Position numbers and translations under genes: made by a program. A DNA stretch of 64,000 bases from Daphnia carinata (lineage: Eukaryota; Arthropoda; Branchiopoda; Diplostraca; Daphniidae), in NCBI RefSeq assembly GCF_022539665.2, contig NC_081333.1, forward strand, positions 7,438,971-7,502,970, given 5' to 3'. Positions 36,301 through 46,595 of the stretch are shown here, in pieces. How positions within the stretch are numbered: the stretch's first letter is position 1; each line of letters begins with the position of its first letter. The notes beneath the pieces were generated by a model that made no database searches, had not been told where the DNA came from, and was given only the letters and a program-made list of their open reading frames with translations.

Positions 36301-38543
36301 TAGACACTAGAAATGAGAACGCACGTTAAAAAATAAGTGTCGAGCGGATGGAAGCCGGTCTCTTCTTTATTTTTTATTTTTTTTCCTATCTTATCTCGGA
36401 TCAATGACCGAACTTGAATCCGGGTACACGCGTACGCCATCGTTCTCCATACTGTGGAAGAGCTGACCGACGAAAAGCCTCCCCCTTCTCGTAGTTTTTT
36501 TTTTTTTCTTTTGCTTGTGTGAGAACGGGATATCTGCGGTTGTATGAAGCAATTGCAATGATGAGAAGTAACAATGGCGATAATCTCGGTACATTTCTCC
36601 CTTTAATTGCCTTTCAACTGTCATTGTCAACAATGATGCGCTCTGTCAATTTCGTTTTTCTCATACGCCTGTTTTTGTTTTCAAGTGTTTTGAGCTTTCG
36701 TAATACCCAAAAATTTCGAACATGTTTTGCTGTTTATTGGCATTATTATCTGCTTTAAAAAGTGTGACTGAATTTGTTCATCTTTGCGTGCAATTCAAAC
36801 AGGTACTTCCAACGCAAGGAGGAAGAATGCGAGCCATCGAAAGTGACGTTGCAAATCTCTTCGAAAGGGATTAAATTGGTAGCCGAATCCCTGCGTCATT
36901 TCGTTCCCAGTCACGCCGTCACTTACGTCAGTCAGGGCGCTCCACCTGACGATGACATCGTCTCGGTCATTCTGCTTCTTTACAATCCGATAACCAAATG
37001 CCCCGTTCACCTGCACGCCTACAGGTGCGACTCGGTCGAGACGGCTGATTTGCTGTCTGAACAGTTCCAGTTGCTCGTCGATTTGCCCGAGAACCAACGT
37101 AAAATTCGCGATCTCGAGCAACGGTTGCAGTCACAGGGACTCTACCCGAGCGCTGGACAGAGCCAGTCGAGGATGCTCATCAAATCGTGCGATACGGGAC
37201 TGGGTGGTTCCAGCGGAGACCTACTGACTGGCCACAGCGATTCGTCCAGCGACGACGTCGCTACGAACGACGTCTGCAAATCGTCGATGGATTGTCAACG
37301 CCCCCTGCCACTTCAGTCTGATGTTGGCGTTTCGAAAAGCGACCAGGAACGTATTGCCCGTCTATACGATTCTCTGGCAGCCGAATTGCGTGACAAACTG
37401 GGCGGTGCCATGTCCGGCAAAGCAGCTCCTCTCCTTCTGCCTCCGAAGGATTACGAGATGCAAGAGCCGGAAAGTGGCCGTCCGATGGCCAAAAATGCAG
37501 CTGTTCAATCGAATAACAATCGGACCGGTCGTCCAGCCATCCGCGGCAATAAGCAGACGGACAACGGTTCGTCGAGTGGACTGTCTAGCGGAATCGGATC
37601 CGATCTAGATGATCCGGTAGCCGATCGTTCCAGAAATCGCGAATGGATGCGTTCCACCGCCGTGAACAGCCAACAACAACCGGACAATAGGCAACAGCAA
37701 CAACTTCAACAGGCCCGTCAGCGTTACAGTTATCACGATTCGAGCAGCAGCAACAATAACATCATGCATCAGCAGCAACATCAATACCAACAGCAACAAC
37801 AACAAGAAGTCCGTCGTCGTGAACCTGTGATGCGCCAAATGTCGGAACGGCGGGACACGTCGACTCTATTGAACAGGCGTTCCATGTCCGACTTGCGACG
37901 TCAGGAAGAGTCAGCCGTGATGATCCGCCGGAGAGAAGAGAGTTGCCGTGACATTCGCGCCAGCAACGCCGAACTGAACCGTAGCCGGGCCGATTTCCAG
38001 CAGCTTCTATTGGCCGATGGGAATCGGAGTCGGGTCAAAGAAGCTCTCTCCAAATTCGAGAGTCGAGATCATCAGCAAAACGAACATGTCAAGGCCGTTC
38101 ACGCCAGTTCACGTAGCCGCTCTTTCCGCGACGACCAGCCGTCTCAAGGCTGGAACGCAGGCTTCAAGTACCGCCGCCAGCCGTCTGCTGTCGTCGATGG
38201 CTATCAAGAGCTGGACCAACGAGAGCGCTTCCCTGGTATGGCCAGTCGAAATTGAAAAGGCTCTTGTGAAACCGACAAGGTCTTTATCTAACATTTTTTT
38301 TTACCTTTTTGCTTATTTAATTGCAAAGGTCTCGATCGTGAAACTGCCCGCGTCCTCGAGCCGCTCCACGGACAGATGTCGCATCAGCAGCAACAGCAGC
38401 AACGTCATTTGCAACGTCACAAGTCATCGGAATTCGTGTCGATGATCAAACGCGGACCCAATGACTCTGGGAGCGTCGTCGTCGTCGAACCTACTCAAAA
38501 AGTAGGTAATAGACATTTCCGTGCCGTCCGCCAACCTAATTGA
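33310..38543 (+). CDS. PTB/PID-domain protein, unclassified
   Basis: Three coding exons: 33310-33417, 36803-38235 and 38329-38543. From the ATG at 33323 they give 580 residues. Residues about 7-131 have a phosphotyrosine-binding-type fold pattern: FYVWFLGAKECRGLRGDEF, then SKVTLQISSKGIKLV, HAVTYVSQ, and a final helix DSVETADLLSEQFQLL. PTB domains bind NPxY-like peptides in adaptor proteins. After a short helical segment the chain is Ser/Arg/Gln-rich with polyglutamine stretches and no other domain I recognise. The first intron is 3.4 kb and carries a phase-consistent join (CG|G for Arg). A coding exon upstream of 33310 cannot be excluded. The 3' end may differ: a donor inside exon 3 (GTAATA after QKV) could splice to 38813-38868. 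Confidence 0.72.
33418..36802 (+). other. large intron of the PTB-domain gene
   Basis: The donor GTACGT follows exon 1 and the acceptor CAAACAG precedes exon 2. The 3385 bp hold T and A runs, an AC repeat (35995-36017) and an ATTT repeat near 36143-36157. A possible alternative terminal exon at 33796-33823 is noted in the findings. Nothing else coding was recognised. Confidence 0.65.
35995..36017. repeat. (AC)n microsatellite
   Basis: Uninterrupted AC dinucleotide run of about 11 units followed shortly by a T tract, inside the PTB-gene intron. Confidence 0.9.
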
Positions 38544-39417
38544 CGGTGATTGTGATCCCCATTTCCCTTTCTTTTTTCGTTTCCTTAAAGGGGTTGCTTT
38601 TCAATTTTAAATTCTCCCTTTTTACGAAAAAAAAAAAAAAAAAAGAAAATTCTATTTCTGTTTCTTGAGTAATCAAACGGAATGACCGTCAAATCGGCTG
38701 CGAATGGCCTTCACATGTCTCACTATGACTAAGCGAAAAAGTTTCTAAAGAAAAATAGGTAGAAAAAAGAAAAGTTTATCGAAAATTGCGTTTTTATTTG
38801 TTAATGCTGCAGATAGACTAGAGTTCTGCAGACGTTCCGGCGTTGTTTTCATGCCGACGTTTAAGTAGTGTGGCATATTTCGTCTGATGATTTGCATTTT
38901 GATTTCCAAACCGAAAAGGGGAGAGATAGAAAAAAAGAAAACTAGATAATAGTAATGAAATAATAAGGGGACGAGGTATGCGTGCATGGGCAGTAGGAGA
39001 ACCAGGAAGAGAATTTTCGGAGAGTACGCGCAACAATTTTATAATCACTTTTTGGCTTTAGCTTTTGTGTTTCTTCTGGTTACCCTCCCTGAAAAATATT
39101 TCTTCTTCTGTTTTTTTTTTTTTGTTTTGTTTTTGTTTAATTTCTTTTGTTCTTCCCACATCCAGCGAAGCAAAGAACCTGGTACGAAAGTAAACAACAG
39201 AGTGTGCAAAGTAGTAAAACTTTCAGATGTTGTTTTGTGTGTGTCTTTGTGTGCGTGTGTAAGTGTGTGTTCTCTCTCGCTCTTTCTCCCCAAGCCTCTT
39301 TAGCTCCCCCCTCTCTTATCGCGTAACGGCAATTGCTCGTGACTGATGCGAATGTGACCTCTTGAATATATATATATATACGTATATACAGTGAATATTT
39401 GTTCCTTTTTATTACTG

Positions 39418-39448
<31 letters not shown>

Positions 39449-40748
39449 ATTGTCGGCCGGGCATCAGGAAAAAAAGATTGTCTAATAAAACTTTCATTCC
39501 GTAAAATTACGCAACTGGTACGTACTTTTTTGTTTCATCCTTCAAGCCTTGCGGCTTAATGACGTTAAAGCCACGTCATAAAGTCATTGCCTTTATTATG
39601 TATTGTGCATACACATCTAGCTAGCTGTTTAAATACTGAACACAAAAAAAAAACGAAGGATGCAATGCAGCTAGCTCTCCGGCTGCCGGAGCACGACCCC
39701 ACAATGCCGCAGGGTGCTATGCGGAATCGTGTTTTCTTTTCAAAGGGGGCTGGTGGGATCTTCCTTTGCATCATCCAGCCTCACGATGAGCCGCTCACGA
39801 CAGAGAAACGAATGCGACAGCCCCGATGCGGGATGATTATTTCTTTTTCTCCGTACAACATTGATTTTCTGTCAGAACGAAGATTAGAAAGGCTTGTTGT
39901 CGTTTCATGGTACTGCATATCAGCAAATAGGTACTGACTTCATCTGTTCTTTCTCTCGAATAAAAATTCAAATTTTTTTTGCCTATTCACGTTCACTTAC
40001 TTATTTAGTCGTCACTCCCTAAATTCGATTAGATTGCCGACAATGATGTATCAGACATCTTAAAAAATTGAACGCAATCTCGTCTTGCCAAAATTTACTT
40101 TCTCTCGTTTCTGAATGTAAAAAAGTAACACCTACGCCTTTTCTTAATCCTTTCATTTCTGTGAACTTAACGTAGCCTACTTTGTTCTGTGCAACAAAAC
40201 GGAATACAGCTTGCGTTTATTGAGCTAACTTAGAGTTAGCTGCTGTTGGGAAATGTTCAGAGAAAATTGTTACCCTCAAGCATTGCCACTGTAGTGCATG
40301 TAATTGAATTTGTTATTCAAACTGAAAGAGGTACCAAAGTGTTACTGGTGTTGAATATATGGTTTTTGAAAGGCTGTTGCATCTTCAAAAATGCTATGTT
40401 TGTAAACAAAAAACAATTGGGGATCTGAAAAAAAAAGAGTTGCAATACTGTAACATAAAATCAACAGTCTTTCTCTTAACTTTTCCTAATTGAAATCTGT
40501 CAACGTGTTCAGTCAAGAGTTTACAATGAAGCCGGTTGCAACGCTTCGAGTAGGCAGTGTTATATAAAATTCCATCGAAGAAACACGCGTTTATATGGAC
40601 TTCACTATCGTATTTCTTGGGCAGACGTCTCTGTCAACATCTTGAAGTAGCATACTGAACTAGATTTGTAATTATGGTAAAGTTAGAGCTGATTTTTCTC
40701 TAAGGTAATTTATTCTGTGTACATCTGTATTGTAAGCAACCATTCGAA
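38544..40748. other. 2.2-kb spacer between PTB-domain gene and TAB1
   Basis: This spacer separates the plus-strand PTB gene from the minus-strand TAB1 gene, so it contains both 3' ends. A TTTATT at 40709-40714 is AATAAA on the minus strand, 35 bp past the TAB1 stop. TG-rich (39236-39270) and AT-rich (39366-39388) simple repeats and a T26 run near 39419-39445 are visible. A possible last exon of the PTB gene lies at 38813-38868. Confidence 0.5.
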
Positions 40749-42622
40749 TTAGTATATTGCATTTTCGGGTATAGTACCTTCTTCTTTAGCTTTTTTAACG
40801 GCTTGATAGAAGCTGCTGAAATCCACGTACGGTGCAATTCGCCCGTCATCATCCAGGAACATACTGGAAGATGGATTTGATTTCATTTGTTCTGAACTGT
40901 CTGAAGATGTAATGGATGCTTCAGTAAACATTTCAGTTAGTGTGCCATTAATGCTACTTGAAGGTAACACTTCTATTTGGGAGTCAAATTTCAATCCTAT
41001 TGCAAAGGGATCACTACTGTTTGTGTTGGGTGATGGATGATAGCTACGCAGTGTGCTACTTGCACTTGCTGGAGATGAAAGCTGAAAGTTGAAGTTTCTG
41101 ATTAATAAGGTGATGTCGTCATGTTGACAACATGTAAGATGACTAGGATCCTATTCAGTAGAACAAAAGAGATGATTAAAATTACGCCGTAAGTACAAGT
41201 ATATATAAATAATTCCCTACTTTCATATAGTGATCGTGATGAATCCGTACTATTCGATCGACAACGCCTTGCGCGACGCCTGCTAATGTGGTTTGACTAC
41301 CAAATTGTTCTACAACAATCTGTGCAATTTCTTTATTGGCCTGTTCACTTTGTGTTGCCTCTTCCAACGCGCCGTAGAGTCCTTGAGTCATTAGAAGTAG
41401 AAACCTTACGTCAAAGGAAAATATGATTGTTGACGAGTATGACTATTACATTTGCAGGTTAACGTGAACCTTTGTATGTATGCAAAAGCTTCTTACCTGC
41501 AAGAATCATCCAAGGCAATAGGACCCATAATTTCAGCTTCAGCGATAACCGGTTCTCTTGTAGCTGCATTAAAGAGATCGAAATCTTTGTAGCCCCCTTT
41601 AACGTTGTAATTGCCGAGGCAGCGGGTTGCTAAGTGACTGCCTTTTTCTGGTGAATTGTACAGCAAAGATTCATCGAAATGATAGCCAGCTATCGTTTCT
41701 AAACTTCCAGGAAATAATCTATTAGTTACTCTGAAGTTTTTCCACGTCGATTCCGATATGAGACAGACGGAGAAGTTCGTCCTCGTTGGTTAAATCATGA
41801 TCTACAGTCAACTGCATAACTCTAAGCACTCCCTCTGCATCTATTTTGCACAGCAATGCTCGACAATCTCCAACATTGGCAACATAAAGATGACCTAAAT
41901 GACAAATTTTTTACCGATTACAGAAAAGTATAGTTAAGTAGTTAAAATATTAATTCCATGGCAGGAGTTAGTAATCACCTTTGAATATCAGAGCAATGGC
42001 AACTGAAGCACCTGCAGACAACCGGGCATTGGCAGCTCTTAATCGATTCACAATATCAGGAAACTGTTGGTATGCATCATATGATTTAAATCCTAGTTAC
42101 ATCATAGCAAGAAGTTAAAATATTTTTTTTTTTTTTTATTTTTCAGTAAAGGCCATCACCCATACCATCAGGCAATTCACAAAGAAGGTTTGCTCTTTCG
42201 GCAAGTAAGTCATCTACAGATTCAAAATAGCTGCGTTCTACTGCCAGGAAGGCTTCTCTCAAAACATCTTTAATTGCTTCTGGGCTGTCTTTATCACTTA
42301 ACTGACCAAGAAGGATTTCGGCTGGCATCCTTTGTGCAGCAAAATCTGCCATGGAACTACCATCTTTCCCATTAAATACTCCATACAGGAAAGTATGGTC
42401 ATCAATTTTGAAGTGGAAACTTCTGTCTTCACACTCATGAGCTTCTCTTCGATACCCATCTTCCTTATAAATCTGATTTTTCAATAGTCCCACACCTGGG
42501 GAGAGTTAAATATGTTGGAAGTGGCTTGAATAGGAATTATTTTTTATGATTTCAAGACCTGTGTAGAAGCAAACAGGAAGATCGTCTGTCCAACTTTTAG
42601 CTTCGGAAACTTCTACCGACAT
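40749..42622 (-). CDS. TAB1: TAB1, TAK1-binding pseudophosphatase, with an apparent frameshift
   Basis: Six exons: 42622-42559, 42495-42160, 42092-41979, 41894-41497, 41404-41221 and 41150-40749. With one base removed in exon 4 they encode 498 residues; human TAB1 has 504. TAB1 is an inactive PP2C-fold protein that activates the kinase TAK1 in TGF-beta, IL-1 and, in arthropods, immune-type signalling. Seen here: SWTDDLPVC at the N-terminus, FLYGVFNGKDG, LYVANVGDCRALLC, the continuation LGNYNVKGGYKDFDLF, LMTQGLYGALE, QHDDITLLIRNF and the C-terminal TAK1-binding motif PYVDFSSFYQAV. As given, exon 4 reaches a stop at 41722-41724 after about 228 residues, while homology continues in the neighbouring frame. 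An A5 run (41737-41741) is the likely site. Confidence 0.92.
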
Positions 42623-42762
42623 TTTAGGATAATGGTTCAACAGTGTGATCACAACTTAAAACCTTATAGACAAGAGGATACTTCTAAACTTCCCTCAATA
42701 AAAAAAACTGATAAACTAAACCATTAGTTAAAGCCAAGGCATTTCCCAGGTTCTATGCATTG

Positions 42763-42778
42763 TCTGGGAATTCCCAGA
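42763..42778. promoter_or_regulatory. palindromic NF-kB/Rel-type site upstream of TAB1
   Basis: TCTGGGAATTCCCAGA is a perfect 16-bp palindrome with the core GGGAATTCCC (42766-42775), a canonical symmetric kappa-B sequence. It lies about 144 bp upstream of the TAB1 start codon. A weaker GGAAATTTCT occurs at 42797-42806. Function is inferred from the motif and the gene's role. Confidence 0.5.
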
Positions 42779-42950
42779 GAAAAATCCAGATTGCGCGGAA
42801 ATTTCTTAGGAAAATCGTGTTCCCGATTCCTAGCAGAAGACATAACTTAACGGCGTTTGCCATTGGTTGTTTAAGGTTTTCTTTTTCTGTTTGTTTCTTT
42901 GATTAAAAATAAGTTAATTTAATTTTTTTTTACCGCAAAAAAAGTGTAAA

Positions 42951-45900
42951 GGCTATAGCGTTACTACTTTTTCATTTTTTCACTTTTTCACAACGAATTT
43001 TTTGCCTAAAATTCGAGATATAACAATTTAAATACACGATTTACATTCTAAATTAAACGGGGAATATGTTTTTCGTTTTTCCGTGGACTTGAACTTTTTG
43101 AAATAACGTTAAAAAAATGTTTTTCAAAGTTGGAGCGCTGGTACGCTATAGCTGGAGTGCCACAGTTAATTATTCTGAATATTTCAATAAATAATAATTT
43201 GATGATAAAACGAACTAGATTTTCGAAATCAGCATTAAATTTAGAGTATAATGTGTGATTTTGAACGATTTCCAAGAGATTTCGTATTTCGGTCGATTTT
43301 GACAAAAGTGGGAAGGCTATAGCCTTCCTACTTTTTCATTTTTCACAGAATTCTAGATTTGGTTAAAAATACATGATTCCGATTCAAAATCAAATAAGAA
43401 TCACGAAAATTGACTTTATTTTTACCTGAGACCTATAGTTTTTAAATTATTGAAGTTCAAAGTGGTCGCGCTCAAAATCGCTATAGCGCTGGAGTGCCAC
43501 TGTTAATTATTCTGAATATTTCAAAAAAATTTAATTTGATGAGAAAACGAACTAGATTTTCAAAATCAGCATTAAATTTAGAGAATAATGTGTGATTTTG
43601 AACGATTTCCAAGAGATTTCGTATTTCGGTCGATTTTGACAAAAGTGGAAAGGCTATAGCCTTCCTACTTTTTCATTTTTCACAAAATTCTAGATTTGGT
43701 TAAAAATACATGATTCCGATTCAAAATCAAATGAGAATCACGAAAATCGACTTTACTTTTACCTGAGACCTATAGTTTTTAACTTATCAAAGTTCAAAGT
43801 GGTTGCGCTCAAAATCGCTATAGCGCTGGAGTGCCACAGTTAATTATTCAGAATATTTCAAAAAAATGTAATTTGATGAGAAAACGAACTAGATTTTCAA
43901 AATCAGCATTAAATTTAGAGTATAATATGTGATTTTGAACGATTTCCAAGATTTCGTATTTCGGTCGATTTTGACAAAAGTGGGAAGGCTATAGCCTTCC
44001 TACTTTTTCATTTTTCACAGAATTCTAGATTTGGTTAAAAATACATGATTCCGATTCAAACTCAAATAAGAATCACGAAAATTGACTTTATTTTTACCTG
44101 AGACCTATAGTTTTTAACTTATCAAAGTTCAAAGTGGTTGCGCTCAAAATCGCTATAGCGCTGGAGTGCCACAGTTAATTATTCAGAATATTTCAAAAAA
44201 ATGTAATTTGATGAGAAAACGAACTAGATTTTCAAAATCAGCATTAAATTTAGAGTATAATGTGTGATTTTGAACGATTTCCAAGAGATTTCGTATTTCG
44301 GTCGATTTTGACAAAAGTGGGAAGGCTATAGCCTTCCTACTTTTTCATTTTTCACAAAATTCTAGATTTGGTTAAAAATACATGATTCCGATTCAAACTC
44401 AAATAAGAATCACGAAAATCGCCTTTATTTTTACCTGAGACCTATAGTTTTTAAATTATTGAAGTTCAAAGTGGTCGCGCTCAAAATCGCTTTAGCGCTG
44501 GAGTGCCACAGTTAATTATTCTGAGTATTTCAAAAAAATGTAATTTGATGAGAAAACGAACTAGATTTTCAAAATCAGCATTAAATTTAGAGTATAATGT
44601 GTGATTTTGAACGATTTCCGAGAGATTTCGTATTTCGGTCGATTTTGACAAAAGTGGGAAGGCTATAGCCTTCCTACTTTTTCATTTTTCACAAAATTCT
44701 AGATTTGGTTAAAAATACATGATTCCGATTCAAAATCAAATGAGAATCACGAAAGTTGACTTTATTTTTACCTGAGACCTATAGTTTTTAACTTATCAAA
44801 GTTCAAAGTGGTTGCGCTCAAAATCGCTATAGCGCTGGAGTGCCACAGTTAATTATTCAGAATATTTCAAAAAAATGTAATTTGATGAGAAAACGAACTA
44901 GATTTTCAAAATCAGCATTAAATTTAGAGTATAATATGTGATTTTGAACGATTTCCAAGAGATTTCGTATTTCGGTCGATTTTGACAAAAGTGGGAAGGC
45001 TATAGCCTTCCTACTTTTTCATTTTTCACAGAATTCTAGATTTGGTTAAAAATACATGATTCCGATTCAAACTCAAATAAGAATCACGAAAATTGACTTT
45101 ATTTTTACCTGAGACCTATAGTTTTTAACTTATCAAAGTTCAAAGTGGTTGCGCTCAAAATCGCTATAGCGCTGGAGTGCCACAGTTAATTATTCAGAAT
45201 ATTTCAAAAAAATGTAATTTGATGAGAAAACGAACTAGATTTTCAAAATCAGCATTAAATTTAGAGTATAATGTGTGATTTTGAACGATTTCCAAGAGAT
45301 TTCGTATTTCGGTCGATTTTGACAAAAGTGGGAAGGCTATAGCCTTCCTACTTTTTCATTTTTCACAAAATTCTAGATTTGGTTAAAAATACATGATTCC
45401 GATTCAAACTCAAATAAGAATCACGAAAATCGCCTTTATTTTTACCTGAGACCTATAGTTTTTAAATTATTGAAGTTCAAAGTGGTCGCGCTCAAAATCG
45501 CTTTAGCGCTGGAGTGCCACAGTTAATTATTCTAAGTATTTCAAAAAAATGTAATTTGATGAGAAAACGAACTAGATTTTCAAAATCAGCATTAAATTTA
45601 GAGTATAATGTGTGATTTTGAACGATTTCCAAGAGATTTCGTATTTCGGTCGATTTTGACAAAAGTGGGAAGGCTATAGCCTTCCTACTTTTTCATTTTT
45701 CACAAAATTCTAGATTTGGTTAAAAATACATGATTCCGATTCAAAATCAAATGAGAATCACGAAAATTGACTTTATTTTTACCTGAGACCTATAGTTTTT
45801 ATCTTATCAAAGTTCAAAGTGGTTGCGCTCAAAATCGCTATAGCGCTGGAGTGCCACAGTTAATTATTCTGAATATTTCAAAAAAATATAATTTGATGAG

Positions 45901-46165
45901 AAAATGAACTAGATTTTCAAAATCAGCATTAAATTTAGAGTATAATGTGTGATTTTGAACGATTTCCGAGAGATTTCGTATTTCGGTCGATTTTGACAAA
46001 AGTGGGAAGGCTATAGCCTTCCTACTTTTTCATTTTTCACAAAATTCTAGATTTGGTTAAAAATACATGATTCCGATTCAAAATCAAATGAGAATCACGA
46101 AAGTTGACTTTATTTTTACCTGAGACCTATAGTTTTTAACTTATCAAAGTTCAAAGTGGTTCCGA
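42951..46165. repeat. 337-bp tandem satellite array
   Basis: The landmark GGCTATAGCC recurs at 43315, 43652, 43987, 44324, 44661, 44998, 45335, 45672 and 46009, i.e. every 337 bp (335 once, from a 2-bp deletion). A diverged unit precedes it from 42951 and the last unit breaks off near 46160. Each unit carries GGAAGGCTATAGCCTTCC, a perfect 18-bp palindrome (one arm altered in the second unit), and most carry a second dyad CGCTATAGCG. Variant sites show that units 2-3-4 correspond to units 5-6-7, a three-unit higher-order repeat of about 1011 bp. The array lies between the 5' end of TAB1 and the 3' end of SEH1. Confidence 0.95.
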
Positions 46166-46179
46166 TTTTTTCCTAGGGC

Positions 46180-46521
46180 TTATAGTTTTTGAATAAATCG
46201 TAAAAGATAACAAACCCAAATTTGTGCGCTACCAACATTTCGTTTCTTCATTTTAAAATAAGCAGTTGGTTTGACAAGAAAACAAACCACTTTATCGAAA
46301 CCAGCGTATAATTTGGGGTTGTGCAGTGTGATTTTTCTCGGATCAGTAAATGAAGTATCTTCAACTTTTATATTACCTGTAGAAGATTTTTCAGTTACTT
46401 CAGTTAAACCATAGCTGAGATAGAAAACTAATAGATTGGCATGTTTATTTGGGGGTCCAAATTCTTTTATTTGTTCATAACAACATTTTAGTTTCGTATT
46501 CCATATCAGTATGCCGTGCAC
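46180..46521 (-). pseudogene. open frame at the array edge, related to the satellite
   Basis: A 113-codon minus-strand frame beginning MHGILIWNTKLKCCYEQIKE. Its second half (ITLHNPKLYAGFDKVVCFLV) resembles the minus-strand translation of the satellite unit (HTLYSKFNADFENLVRFIIK), and the DNA aligns as a diverged unit. It may be a remnant of the sequence from which the satellite grew, or simply a diverged unit that happens to be open. No protein family was recognised. Confidence 0.3.
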
Positions 46522-46595
46522 TTTTCCGCAGACATATACCCGCTTTTTAAATCGAAATGGAGATTGGTGGATTGCTTCACTTTTTGGGGGTATGT

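Noticed and set aside
22800-36700. Many long Phe-rich or Lys-rich open frames (e.g. 25653-26102, 30150-30485, 31960-32370)
   Set aside because: They are translations of poly-T or poly-A runs, occur on both strands over the same DNA, and have no splice support or protein-like composition.
42951-46165. CRISPR array
   Set aside because: The repeat is 337 bp, contiguous and without unique spacers, and the DNA is eukaryotic; it is a tandem satellite.
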